NCBI GenBank assembly: GCA_012274445.1
Contig: JAAROD010000004.1
Span: forward strand, 372,001 to 436,000
Direction: 5' to 3'
Source: Sclerotiophoma versabilis
Taxonomy: Eukaryota > Ascomycota > Dothideomycetes > Pleosporales > Didymellaceae
Length of the DNA: 64,000 bases
Shown: positions 22,874 to 33,969 of the stretch, piece by piece
Position numbering within the stretch: the first letter of the stretch is position 1
Layout of the letters: the number at the start of each line of letters is the position of its first letter
Notes under the pieces: generated by a model
What the model was told of the DNA's origin: nothing
The model's input: only the letters and a program-made list of their open reading frames with translations
The model's database searches: none
Made by a program: the position numbers and the translations under genes

Positions 22874-25800
22874 TTAGTAACCGCTCAGCACCGCTTCCTG
22901 TAGATTCTGTCAGTGCATGTCTTGAAATTTGCTGCATCAATGAGGCTCACCCTTGCAATCGAATACAGTGGCTTGATCCCCGTCCAGTATTCAAACTGAT
23001 GCACACCCTGGCCGACAAGGACTTCAAGGCCATTTACCGTCTTCCAGCCAGCATCTTGTGCCAGCTGAATCAACGCAGTGACTGGAGGCTTGTAAGCCAT
23101 TTCGAGCAGAGTCATTTGTCCAGCATTCTCTGCTGTCTTGGCCTTATCAAACAGCGCGATCAACGTCTCGCGGATGGTTGAGTCAATAGGCCTGTCAGCG
23201 GGAATGGTGCCAATGGCGACGGTCGGCAAGCGTTCAAGGGCTTCGACAGCATTCGTATCCTTGATGAGGCGGATGTCGTACTCAGCAGGGAAGTCGGCCT
23301 GCAGCTTCTCCATCTTTTCGACGTTACGGCCGAGGAGGTAGATGGGGCTGTACTGCATCTCATGCAGCGCGTAAATGGCTGCACGACTGGTCCCTCCTCC
23401 ACCAATAACGAGGCCGGAGTGCTGCTCACCCGGCAAGCGCTGGTCGCCAGCATTCTTCAAGACGAGTACCATACCGAGGTAGTCCGTATTGCGGCCGATG
23501 AGACGTGTGACTTCCTTGCCGGTCGCTTGATCGAAAGAAGTTTCTGACACAATGGTGTTGAGGGCGCCAATGATTTCGACCTCGGGACCGATGCCATCAA
23601 GCAGTGGAGCTACATCCTGTTTCAATGGAATAGTTACACTAGCTCCGCCGAAATCTGGTGCGCGGATGATGTTCTTAATGGGTGTTGTGTCGGCAGTCTC
23701 GATAATGGTGTAGTTATGCGGCAGCCCTGTTTCGCGGAAGAGCCTGTTGTGCAGGCGCGGACTCGGGCTTTGCTGGACTGGTGAACCGAAGATGTAGAAC
23801 TTTTTGGGTTGAATTTCGCCCATCAATGACAGGCCACGTCGAATATCAGCCGCTGTCAACTGGCCTGGTGCAGTTGCTGATGGAAGCAGGGGATGCGAAA
23901 CTGGCGTCATGAAACCATTCAGTATCCTGCTCAGCTTACCGTGCTCACCCATGTTGATGGCAATTACGGGCACGGGGTGTGCAGATTCTGCCCATGACTT
24001 GAACTCGGCGAGAGCAAAGTTATCCTTCAGTGACTTGGCCACACCGACAAGCTTGATGACTTGGCCGTACTGTAGAGCCCGGTTGTAGTATTGGATCCAC
24101 GAGCCATTGCTCCATCCCAGCTCGCCTCTGGGGTCGTGATGGCTTGCAATGATACTGGTGTGACCCTTCTGTTCGGTAACCTCGCGGAGGATGTACTCGG
24201 GCATGGTCATTTCTAAGTCCAAGAACTCACAGCCTAGTCGAAGGGCTGTTTGGTACAGCTCGCGAGCTTCATTGTACGCCCCATCAGGGAACTTGCCGCC
24301 CTGTAACTTGGTTCTTATCGTAAAGACGACCGGCAAGGATGTGGCTTGCCGAAGTGCAGTCAGTTGGTCAATGACAAACTCGGGTGATGGCAATCCTTCA
24401 GGTGACTTAGGATCCTCAAGAAGGTCGACCCGAAGTTCCACTGCATCTGCGCCTACTGTGATCTCTGCCATGTTCTTCTGCAAAGGCTCGACTTGTGGTG
24501 CTGACAGGCAGACGAAGAAAGATTGCTTCTTTTTGCGAATTGACTTCAGCGCCGAAGTCCTGCCTGTGATCGTCTTCAAGAAGCGACCAAAGTCCTCCAG
24601 TGCCCTGACGAACCCAGTGGAATCCGAACTCTGGCTGTTGACGAGGTAGTTGCTGCATTCCAAGTACCAGGGCTTTCGTCGCAGCCAAACACCCATCATG
24701 TCCTCGACATAAGCTGGCCGCGTCTTATCGATCTGTAGGAAGTCCATAACCTTGCTGATATCACGAGAAACAAGCAGAACGACTCCGTTACTTTTTTGGT
24801 AGTCAACGAAGATCTTACGTGCTTCTGGGATTTCAACAATACCACCACCGCATGCGAAGACGTGGCCAGTGGGTTTCTCTTTCATGGTCTTTTGCAAGAT
24901 CTTTAACTCCTCGGCCCGGAACCCATCCCAACCTCGCTCCTTGATGAGTTCAGGGATGGTCATTCCCAAGTGCTCTTCCAGAGCCGTGTCGAGATCAACA
25001 AGCGGCCATCCTAGGATACGAGCAGCCCAACCACCTGTCGTCGTCTTTCCAGCTCCACGCATACCGATAAAGAAAATCGACTTGTTCTTGACGGTTGAAC
25101 CAATTCTGTTATCTTGGATGGCTTTGTGAGGCAGCTCTACACCGTCAAGCTCGGCCTTGAAGATCTGATTGAGTGCATCCCAGTAGCCTGGCCATGTCTT
25201 GCCAGTGCACTCTTTCTCGAGAATAAGTACTGGCTTAGGCGCAACTAACGAAAGGACAGCAAAACTCATCGCAACACGGTGATCGTCGTAGCAGTGGATG
25301 CCCTCTTTAGGAGCATCGAGCTGGTAGCCTCTTCCGTCAACCTCAATACCATCATCGAACTGTCGGCAAGTCACGCCGAATTTGGCGAGCTCGTCTTCCA
25401 TGGCCTGAATGCGGTTGCACTCCTTTACACGTTGGTTGGCGATACCGTAGATGCGTGTTGTAGTCGAAGCGCCATTTGAGGATGCGACAGCGGCCAGGAC
25501 TGAAGCAGTAAGGAAAGCGTCGGTCATAGGCTCCATGTCGATCTCTTTGACGGCTTTGAGCTCACCTCGCGGTGGACCAGTGACAGTCGTCGATGTGGCT
25601 GATTGCTCTACCTTGCAGCCCATAGGCCTCAGCACCTCGATTGCGAAACGAGCATCTCCTTGAAGAGAGCTTGAGCCGATATTTGGCACAGTGCAGGTGG
25701 TTCCCGTAATAGCCGCGATAGCCAACGGGTAGGTAGCCGAACTGGCATCGCTCTCGACGACATACTCTGAGGGGTTCGTGTAGGGCTTGTTGGGAATATG

Positions 25801-27714
25801 GTAAGTGTTGGCCTCGGTGGAGGACTTCTCAACCTGCACACCGAACGAGGCCATCATAGCAATAGTCATGTCGATGTATGGCTGCGAAATGGGCTTACCG
25901 CCGACCAGGCGGAGGGTAACAGGTTTCTTCGAGTAAGGTGCGCACAGCAGGATGGAAGAAACGTACTGCGAAGAGACAGTTGCTGCAAGCTCAATGTCTC
26001 CAGTAAATGCCTTTTCCCCCTCACTAGCGCCAAAGCCGCCACACGCTGCAATGCGCAACGGCAGGCTACCTTGGTTCTCTTGGTAGTCGATGTCGATGCC
26101 CATAGTTCGCAGCGATTTGACGAGCGGGCCGATCGGACGCTCCTTCATCCTAGCATTGCCAGTGACAATGGTTGATGTAACACCCTCAACGGGCTGGGCA
26201 AGCGCCGTTACCGAGGTCAGGAAGCGTGCTGCCGTACCAGCGTTTCCAAGGTAAAGCTCATCGTTTGTAGCCTTCAGGTTGCCGCCGTTTCCAGTAACGA
26301 CCAGTTCTTTGCCGTCATTCTCCCACGAGAAGCTTGCACCTTGGAGCTTTGCAATAGCGTCCAACATGACCTGAGTATCATCGGAATGCAGCAGATTGCT
26401 GATGCGGCACGATCCACTTCCGAGCGCAGCGAGCACAAGAACTCGGTTCGAGATGCTCTTAGATCCGGGAGGCGTGCAGGTAACGTTCAAGTCACTCGGA
26501 ACGCCTGGATGGACAGAAATGCTTGGGGAGAGCGCAATCTTGATATCACGGTCGGCAACGGTGCTGGCCTTCTTCTCGTGTGTACGGCCTATGCCAGATA
26601 ACAAAACAACCTTCTTGATACTGCCAGAGTTTTTCTTATCAACAGCCATGATCTTGATGAGCTCGTCGACAGGACAGTGTTTGTTCGCAGTGCGTCTGCG
26701 CACGGTCTTGTCTGCAAGCGAGGTGGGCAAGCCGTAGCTGGCAATGCACTTAGTAAGGCGTGCAACTGCGGAGGGGTCCAATACACCCAAGTAACGTGCC
26801 AGCTCGGCTTCCTTAACCATACCGATCGCGACTGCTTCACCGTGCAGGATCTGGGGTGTGAGAATGGCCTCGAAGGCGTGACCAATCGAGTGACCGAAGT
26901 TGAGCAGGTTGCGCAGGCCACCTTCACGCTCGTCGGCGGAGACGACCTCGGCCTTGACACGCACGGAGCCAAGCACGATGCGCTTCAGGATGTGGGCAAT
27001 GTCGTCAAAATTCCTTCTCCCGCCCTCTGTCTTTTGGTCGAGTGCCGCAAGGATGGCATTGGCGTTGCCCTCAAGCGTAGTGAATTCCTTCTCGTCCCAG
27101 ATAGCAGCTGTCTTGACAACCTCAGCCATACCGTTGATGACTTCGCGCTTGGGCAACGTCTCGAGAAACTGCAGGTCGATGTAGATGCGCTCAGGCTGCC
27201 AGAAGGCGCCAACGAGGTTCTTGCCCGCTGGTGTGTCGATGGCTGTCTTGCCGCCGATGCTCGAGTCTACCATGGCCAGAAGAGTTGTGGGTACCTGGAC
27301 GAATTTGATGCCGCGCATATAGGTGGCAGCAACAAAGCCGATCATGTCACCAATGACACCGCCACCCAAGGCAACAATGACTGTGTCTCGTGTGCATCCT
27401 TGCGACAGCAGCCAGTCTTCCACCACGCCCTTAGTGTTTCGTGATTTCGAGTTCTCGCCGGGTGGGATCGTGTAGGTAAGCAACCGCGGTTTTGTTGCGC
27501 TGGTCGAGGCGGCGGCACTGAAGGCCTTCTCAAAGGGAGGGATGTAGGTCGGGCCAATGTTGGTGTCGGTAATGAGGACGTAGGTGGACGAAGGGATGTT
27601 CTTCACCAGGTCGGCGGCAATGTAGCTCTGCCAGAGCCCGTGGTCAACCACAATCGAGTCTTTTCCCAAGATGGTCACCTTTGTAGGAGCCGCGGATGTT
27701 CCGTTGGTCGCCAT
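22874..27714 (-). CDS. aroM: Pentafunctional AROM polypeptide (shikimate pathway)
   Basis: Two exons, 27714-22951 and 22906-22874, separated by a 44-bp intron (GTGAGC...ACAG), give 1598 residues. The start ATG at 27714 has ACCATGG context. Five cytosolic shikimate-pathway enzymes are fused in order. First is 3-dehydroquinate synthase (about 1-390; GGGVIGDMIGF, NFGHSIGHAFE and HGEAVAIGM). EPSP synthase (about 400-850) has PPGSKSISNR near 416, LGNAGTAARF and a DDHRVAMS motif. Shikimate kinase (about 870-1065) has the Walker A GMRGAGKTT near 880. Type I dehydroquinase (about 1070-1290) has ASHHDP with its catalytic His near 1191, and shikimate dehydrogenase (about 1305-1598) has FGSPVQQSPSPRLHN. 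Together they convert DAHP to chorismate precursor EPSP. Reading through the last intron would give a different tail ending at 22885, but splicing gives the more usual short end. It is divergent from the pyroglutamyl-peptidase-like gene and has a TGACTCA site upstream. Confidence 0.97.
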
Positions 27715-27896
27715 GGTTTTTGATGTGGAGGTTTGCGCGGGCAGAATGCCCTACTGCCAATCGAGCGTCTCTGCAGTCAGAGAAGACGCAGGAAATTAGT
27801 CTGCAAATCGATTTAATCAGAAAATATACAATTGGTGTGCAACAAAGAGCACTCTCTTCCAGGTTGCTGTTGTGCGGCACAGGTCAATAGCTGCGG

Positions 27897-27903
27897 TGAC
27901 TCA
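27897..27903. promoter_or_regulatory. TGACTCA, candidate CpcA/Gcn4 site in the aroM promoter
   Basis: A perfect TGACTCA lies 183 bp upstream of the aroM start codon and 231 bp upstream of the divergent pyroglutamyl-peptidase-like start. It fits general amino acid control of aromatic amino acid synthesis. The role is inferred from position and from the known regulation of AROM genes. Confidence 0.5.
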
Positions 27904-28133
27904 ATCGGCAGAATATTTGGTAAGGGCCGGCATCGGTTGTCTCACCGCCCAGCCAAGGCGCCGCAGCTCCCCACTGAGCCACCAACTCTACCTCCGCCCT
28001 TCTGCAAGACAACCCACGTATGACATGCAGGGCCGTCGCACTCACCTGTGCTGTGCCTGGCCTTGCGCTTGCTTAAGTAGAGTGGCCAGCCCTGCAGATG
28101 GCATGTGATTGAGTTCTGTGCATCTTTTTCATC

Positions 28134-28844
28134 ATGTCATCCACGACACCGATCAAGGTCCTAGTCACTGGCTTCGGCCCCTTCTTAAATGTCACCACGA
28201 ATCCTTCGTGGGAAATAGCTCGCAGGCTCCCTGCCTCAATCGCTGGTCTAGATGGCGAGTCGATCCAGTTGATTGTTCCGTCCGATCCAATGCCTGCAGC
28301 ATATCACGACATCAGAGATCAGGTCATGGCTCTGGTTGACATCCATAACCCCGACCTTGTCGTGCACATGGGTTTGGATGTCAACAGCGGTCATGGCGTC
28401 TTCAAGGTCGAACGCAGCGCGCCACGGGAAGGCTACCACGAGTTTCCTGACATCCGTCGCAGGGTCTTCACCCGTGTTGAGAACAAGAAGGCTTTCGCCA
28501 AGTCAGCTGTTTCACTGTCAACAACCCTGGACCTCGATACTGCGGAGGAGATCTGGCAAGCCGGCTGCGCCTCAATCACCCTTGCGACACACAAGGGTTC
28601 GCAACACGGCGCCAAGGAGGGAACACGGCTGGGGCAGCAGAACGTGCTCGTGCAACTGAGCGACGACATTGGGACTTATGTCTGTGGCTTCTGCTACTAT
28701 GTAGCGCTGCTCCACCTTCAGAGTCATACCGGAAGACGGCGCGCAATTTTCCTCCACGTTCCGCCGCTAGAGACCGACGCTGACATACTGGTTGGCGTGC
28801 GAGTCACAAAAGAGGTACTTCGCGCGCTGGCGCATGTCATGTAA
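28134..28844 (+). CDS. Pyroglutamyl-peptidase I-like cysteine peptidase (family C15)
   Basis: A single-exon 236-residue protein. The N-terminus KVLVTGFGPF (8-17) followed by NPSWEIA (23-29) is the hallmark start of pyrrolidone-carboxyl peptidases, which remove N-terminal pyroglutamate from peptides in the cytosol. Candidate catalytic residues are Glu93 (in KVERSA), Cys184 (in GTYVCGF) and His208 (in FLHVPP), in the order expected for family C15. Length is close to the usual 210-220 residues with small insertions, as in other fungal members. It starts 419 bp from the divergent aroM start. Substrate has to be tested, since fungal members diverge from bacterial Pcp. Confidence 0.85.
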   Translation: MSSTTPIKVLVTGFGPFLNVTTNPSWEIARRLPASIAGLDGESIQLIVPSDPMPAAYHDIRDQVMALVDIHNPDLVVHMGLDVNSGHGVFKVERSAPREGYHEFPDIRRRVFTRVENKKAFAKSAVSLSTTLDLDTAEEIWQAGCASITLATHKGSQHGAKEGTRLGQQNVLVQLSDDIGTYVCGFCYYVALLHLQSHTGRRRAIFLHVPPLETDADILVGVRVTKEVLRALAHVM

Positions 28845-29197
28845 AATCTGTGGGCTGGGAATGCGATACAGGAAGTGGGTCAGAAAGGCTGACCGGTCAG
28901 CGGCTAAAGAGCTTGACTGCGCGCTAAGCTTTCGGAAACGAAACCAAAACAACCGACTTAGCCTGCTTGGGTACGTTGTTCAATATTGTACTGGAGGCCT
29001 GACAGGCAACCATAGCGAAGCGAGCCTTGGAAACAAGACCTGAGGTGCAGAAACTGTCGCCGCGGGCAGGACGTATTGTCTCGCTGCGGCGTTAAGAACT
29101 CCTATATCTTGGCTCCCTTGCCTCGTCCTACATCAATCAACGCAACGCAATTCACATTGACGACCTCTATCAAACCCTCAAAACATATTCTTACACA

Positions 29198-29809
29198 ATG
29201 CTTCTCAAGACCATCCTTGCTGTAGCTGCTATGGCTGGCTCCGCATTTGCTGGATTCGACATTAAGACCGGGCAGACTGAATGGTGGTATACCGATGATG
29301 CAGAGGTACGTGAAAATTTCAAACGTCGACCTTCTAAAATAGCTGCTTACGAAGATAGTCCACATCAATCGTCAATGCCATGTCAAAAGCCATTGACAGC
29401 TACGAAGCAGCAGTAGAAACCCAGTCTGATTGGAAAAGCGCGGTTGGCGCCTTCTACACCTATGCACGAACACGCGATGCTATCCCGGAGATTGTTACAG
29501 CAACGGGAACAGCATACACACGCTACACCACGCTTCCTGACTGGTAAGTCCACTTCTTTTCTTGCCAGAGGCGCGTCGGTCTCTGAACTGTCACTGATAT
29601 CTTACAACAGGTACACAGCTATGCCAGCAGATGCCCTCAAAGTCTTCGAGAGCGTGCGAAAAGAGGAGGACAAGATCTGGTCGAGCGTCGTTCCTAAGGC
29701 TGCAAGAACGAGCGGTAGCCAAGGCGCGGCACCGCAAGCAACCGGCATGGGTATCTACGCTCATGGGGCCATCGCCGTCGTTGTAGGGGCTGTTGCTGTC
29801 GCCTTGTAG
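29198..29809 (+). CDS. Small secreted, probably GPI-anchored protein
   Basis: Three exons, 29198-29305, 29359-29543 and 29611-29809, with introns of 53 and 67 bp (GTACGT...TAG and GTAAGT...CAG), give 163 residues. An 18-residue signal peptide (hydrophobic core, AFA before the cleavage point) is followed by a mostly helical, cysteine-free domain with aromatic-rich spots (TEWWYT; LPDWYTAMP). The C-terminus has a Ser/Gly/Ala spacer and a hydrophobic tail of about 20 residues without a charged end, the pattern of a GPI-attachment signal. The splice joining TGG (W) across intron 2 keeps the frame. It is likely a cell-wall or plasma-membrane surface protein of unknown function. Confidence 0.75.
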
Positions 29810-31379
29810 GTGGCAGGATGTTCGTGTTCTCGCTTGATGCGGAAACGGTCATGTTATGAGTTTACGATGTCTTCATGTCCCTCGCTTTACAGATATACCC
29901 AATCTCGATCCTGTTTCCATATTCATTACGTCTAATTTGACTATCGTTCTCGTTGACTGGTAGTCGATTTGGTAGTGTGCTCTATTTTGCACGTCTACAT
30001 CACAGAACTTCTTTAATGAGTTGCTTAACTATCATCACAGTATCTACAATCTGACGCGCAGCGCAAATTGGTGCCAGTCACAGTACCTTCATCATCACTG
30101 ATGCATTGGAAAACTAATAGATTATCTGGTTCTCGCTCACGTGGGTGTTCAAGAATGACTGCCCTAACTTGATCGATTGAGCATGTTTGAGACTTTCTGG
30201 AGGCTCTCAGTTTGAATGAATATGCACAAGTTGATAGCTTGTCCCCCAGATTTCTTTTGTCACAGTTACCTTCACTTTGAACTGATCAGATGAGGCGCTA
30301 GCGCGAGTTTTGGACCTGCCGTTTGCCTTGTCGATCCCTCGTCCTTGAAGGGCCATGCCACGGAATTCTCGACGCTATCCGGCTTATTTACCTCAACAGC
30401 AACCATGGCAGAGCAGGCCCAACATAGCGTGCTTCTGCGCGTTTCTAGACGTAGTCATTACGTCCTTCACTAATGTTCCTTGGTTGTACTTACACTTCTT
30501 CCACAGAGCTCAGAAATCGCATCTTCCGTTTGGTGTTGAACAAGACAGCGTCGCTTTCTCTGTTGGCACCCCAACATTACGCGGGACACTGCCTCCTCCG
30601 ATTCAGTTCCTACCGCCAAAATCCGGAAGTTCTTCGGCATTACGATACAGATCAAGCAAGACAGTATCGACCCCGAAGAAAGGCGATGCCTCCGAACGCA
30701 ACGATGCAGGTGAGGCGGGTCATTTGCCTGGTGTAAGGCCATGGAGCTCGGAGACAAACCTGAGTGTGCAATTCATCTGGGGTGCATGCGCCTCGCAAGC
30801 GTAATCTTATATCGCCGTTCGCGACAACAATAGCCTCCGTTGGTTAGATGATTTCGTATCAGCACAGTGTATCTCTAACATGACGAAGTAGAATATACGA
30901 AGGAGAGTCGTCTGAGAAATTGCGCTGGCATTGCGTGAGGTGCAAAGTGGGGCCACCAAGTTGGCGGAGCGCTCGGTCCCCTCTCCGGCTTATTTTTGGG
31001 GACTTCATTTCATCGTTTGCACCCCCAAGACGTCTACGTTTCAACAAGCTAAACTAGCGAGGGCCTTCTTCCAGCAGTTGCAGTGCTAAATCTCTCGCTG
31101 TGATCACCATGGAGATGACGAGACTTCCTGTACTTATCACGTCGTCATTACCAGGCGTTTGTCGATTGCTTGTAGCACGCACGTGTCAACTCACTCTCCG
31201 CAGTATGGTCTACACCACCCCGAGTTATTTTGATCTACACGAAGTACCCGCTTTTCGACCCCGAGCGCATTAGCGACCGCACATCGCGGCCTTCATCTAA
31301 CCTTCTTACGACCTCACCTGTTCTAATCGCAGGGCCCGGTTTCATGCGTTCGACGGGTGGAAGAAACAAACATCTCGTT
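29810..31379. other. Intergenic, no gene recognised
   Basis: About 1.6 kb of mixed composition. A plus-strand frame at 30355-30804 (149 codons, ATG start) has low-complexity Ser/Pro content and no recognisable motif, so I do not call it. The right end merges into the retroelement remnant. Confidence 0.4.
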
Positions 31380-31852
31380 TCAAACCCAGCCTGAGGCAAC
31401 CTCTAGACTGGTGCTGCCGAGGTTTTTCGTTCGATGAAACACTGCCACCAGCTTCGTTGCATACAGTTCGCTCCGTATGACTACGGTCCCCGGCAGCTTG
31501 TGTGTTTCTCGTATATCTGAAACACTGAACAGAAGCGTTTGTCGGATGCCCTCTTCGAGGCTTCCAGGTCTGTCGTCGTACTGTGGACCCACTTTATGCC
31601 GCCCTTGACATGACCCGACTACGGGACTTGCCGGCCGGCAGCCCTGATGAAAGGACCCTGGTCACTCATTATGTTGCGGGGTACACCTTTATGCTGTGTG
31701 ACGTCGCTTATCAACGTATTGTGGACATGGGCGTGAAGATCATATATGCACTGCATACTTGACATATTCACAAAGTGCCTTGCTTCACAAGTTATAGCAT
31801 ACAAGTCGACTATTAATACCACGTGGCTGCAGATTATCAGGCGCCAATCCAC
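31380..31852 (-). mobile_element. Degenerate Ty3/gypsy-type integrase remnant
   Basis: Reading the minus strand from 31852 toward 31380, a frame resembles a retroviral-type integrase core. An LIVDLYA...RHFV segment matches the usual VVDR-T-AHF region, and GVPRNIMSDQGPF matches the G-P--I-SD----F signature carrying the second catalytic Asp. After stops or frameshifts, a further segment (KWVHSTTTDLEASK in one frame) resembles the region after the core that reads KVWLST-----RPSKKL in Ty3-type elements. The order of the pieces is right but the frame is broken, and neither reverse transcriptase nor LTRs are visible. It ends about 50 bp before the start of the secreted protein gene. Confidence 0.5.
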
Positions 31853-31903
31853 ATATAACCATTACCAAAGTTATCACCGAGCTTTACTAGGAAGGCCATC
31901 ACT

Positions 31904-32528
31904 ATGTATAGCATCTTCCTCCTCAGCACGCTGTGGGCAGTAGCGTTCGCAGCACCGGCTACACACAGCCTGAAGAGCCGCACAGATACCAACTCAACAT
32001 GGCAGCCAGCTCAGGGCACAACGACGTCATGTGACAAAGCCTCTGACAAGATCATCGGCTTCTACGTTGGGCCACCGATGGAATCTGTCATCACCAACGC
32101 ATGTGCCGCTATGATGCCTCGCTGCGCTTATCCAGCCCGACTCCCTGAAGATACCGTGTGCACTCAGGTCGTGAATTGGCGACTTGACGGACCAAAGAAC
32201 AGCACGCAATCTGCGAACGTCGAGACTGCGGAGGGGAACAAGATCAGCGGATGGGACGTCAACTGTAAGTTGCTGATGCACGTAGTAACGCGCGAGCAGA
32301 TACTAATATCGAACAGTCTCTGTCACACCAGCTGCACAACCAGCGTCTTCAGCAGGCGTCTTCTGGACGGCGCAAGACTGCTATGGGTATTTTGCGTACA
32401 TACTGGAGAAGTGGGAACCAGAAGGATGCCACACTCAGGAAGGCTTTGGCATTGGTAACATCACGGTTGGTGGAGATAGTTCACTGGCAGGCGCAGTGTT
32501 CAAGGTCGAGATTGTGGCAGAGCAGTAA
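31904..32528 (+). CDS. Secreted six-cysteine protein, unknown function (effector-like)
   Basis: Two exons, 31904-32264 and 32317-32528, around a 52-bp intron (GTAAGT donor, TACTAAT branch point, ACAG acceptor) encode 190 residues. Residues 1-16 are a clear signal peptide ending AFA, followed by a short pro-like stretch with a basic SLKSR. The mature part has six cysteines at 43, 67, 74, 86, 142 and 158, enough for three disulfides, and N-glycosylation sequons at 30, 99 and in GNIT near the C-terminus. There is no membrane segment after the signal. I do not recognise a family. Size, signal peptide and even cysteine number resemble apoplastic fungal effectors, but that is only a resemblance. 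It lies beside a transposon remnant. Confidence 0.75.
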
Positions 32529-32560
32529 AACAACTCTGTGCACACATTACATCTGTTGTC

Positions 32561-32587
32561 TCTTCTTCTTCTTCTTCTTCTTCTTCT
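32561..32587. repeat. CTT microsatellite
   Basis: Nine uninterrupted TCT/CTT trinucleotides lie about 30 bp downstream of the secreted protein stop codon, probably in its 3' UTR. Confidence 0.9.
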
Positions 32588-32810
32588 GTATATCCTATGC
32601 GTGTGCTATGTGTTCTTGCGCGTCATGCTCTGGAAGCATCAGAATAAAACACCTGACCTTCACAACACCATATCATCTCTCAACACCAATTGTGTAGTAT
32701 GGTCTTGCCACTTGTGTCTTTCGTGTACCATTGGTGTCCTCTCTGACTTGCGCTCTTCCATACTTACCAGTGTAGCTTGTCAGAGCACCAAAGGCGATCG
32801 AAGCTCACTC

Positions 32811-33677
32811 TTATCGCGCCTTCAGCCCGGCGCAATCGCACGCCTTGATGCAGAAGCCGAGAAGCGCCTTGCGGATGTACGGTCGTGGAATCGTGGTCAC
32901 ACGAACGTAGTCTAGGCTCTCAAACTCTAGCAAGACTAGGCTGTCGTAATCGCAGAGTGCTACAAAGAAACATTGCGAGGAGAATGCGTAGGCAGCGGCT
33001 TGCTTCGAGAGTACCCACCCGCTTGTCGCTTCATTGAGAACCGTCTCACGACGAATTTTGTTCAGATGATCCCGCATCTCTACTTTCCTGTGAGCTGGGA
33101 CAGTGCAATCTGCGAAGTCATTGTAGTTGATCGTGCCAATTCGCTTGTACTCAATGATTGCTATACGCTGCTTCTGTGCGGTATCCTGATTGATGTTGAA
33201 GGAAAAATCGAACCGAAATTTGTCTTGCTTTGTCTCTGTGGCTATTGTAATGGCAGCATTGTAACGCGCATTTAGAGCGCACTGGACAGGGTGCGTAATG
33301 AACAGCCCCGAGACGCGGACAACGTCCTGCTCTACATGAAGCTTTGCTAAAGCTTCTTCGTCGCAGGCAATACTCTTCTGGAACAGCTTCGAGCCTTGTT
33401 TCTTGGCTCGCTCGGCTTGTAAGGCTGCATCGGCGAGTTGGACCCATTCAGAAAGATTGGCTTGGACGAGGACTCGTGGGGGTGCTTGCTTCTTCGTGCC
33501 TTCTGAGGAGGGTGCCGCCTTGTAGGTACCATGGGTTCCGGGGTACACCGGGCACTCGTGTTCGAAGCAACCGAGAATAGATGTGGACATCGCGACATAC
33601 AGAAGGCGTAGGTCTCCTTTATTCATAGGATTTACAGTAGCCAGAATGTACCAAATTCTGAGAAGTGTTCTGGACAT
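32811..33677 (-). CDS. PD-(D/E)XK-nuclease-like protein (nuclease-like 1), intact
   Basis: A single exon of 288 residues from an ATG at 33677. The core fits a restriction-endonuclease fold: a strand with Asp157 (FRFDFSF), a loop, then a strand IAIIEYKR with Glu176-x-Lys178. After these come a helix containing Gln226 and Tyr230 (KQAAAYA) and a final strand pair (FFVALCDYDSLVLLEF). This D...ExK...Q pattern is the PD-(D/E)XK signature; I read it by eye and no profile was run. The broken gene at 40199 is its paralogue and aligns along the whole core. It lies 292 bp downstream of kinase-like 1 on the same strand. No signal peptide is evident; the first 30 residues are partly hydrophobic. A nuclease role is inferred. 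Confidence 0.6.
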   Translation of the reverse strand: MSRTLLRIWYILATVNPMNKGDLRLLYVAMSTSILGCFEHECPVYPGTHGTYKAAPSSEGTKKQAPPRVLVQANLSEWVQLADAALQAERAKKQGSKLFQKSIACDEEALAKLHVEQDVVRVSGLFITHPVQCALNARYNAAITIATETKQDKFRFDFSFNINQDTAQKQRIAIIEYKRIGTINYNDFADCTVPAHRKVEMRDHLNKIRRETVLNEATSGWVLSKQAAAYAFSSQCFFVALCDYDSLVLLEFESLDYVRVTTIPRPYIRKALLGFCIKACDCAGLKAR

Positions 33678-33969
33678 CCGGTGGTTGAGTCAGGTATTGG
33701 GACTGTAGAAATTTCGAGGTAAAGTTGACCGACTTGGGGGTCGTGGTATTAATCACACGCTTTCGATGTTTCTTTCACTATGGGATCCATAGTTCACTCA
33801 TTCCATGGGACAGATACAGACTCTATCAGTGAAAACAAGGCCAATTACCAGAGTTCTCAGCGCCTCTGAAATCAAGGGTAGTGAAAAAGAGATTGTTACA
33901 TGACGGATCTATGCAGAACTGGTAATAATCTTTATTTTTGGTAGAACTGAGACCTGCTCATTGCCTGCC

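Noticed and set aside
30355..30804. Plus-strand 149-codon frame with an ATG
   Set aside because: Composition is low-complexity and there is an overlapping antisense frame of similar quality; no motif seen.
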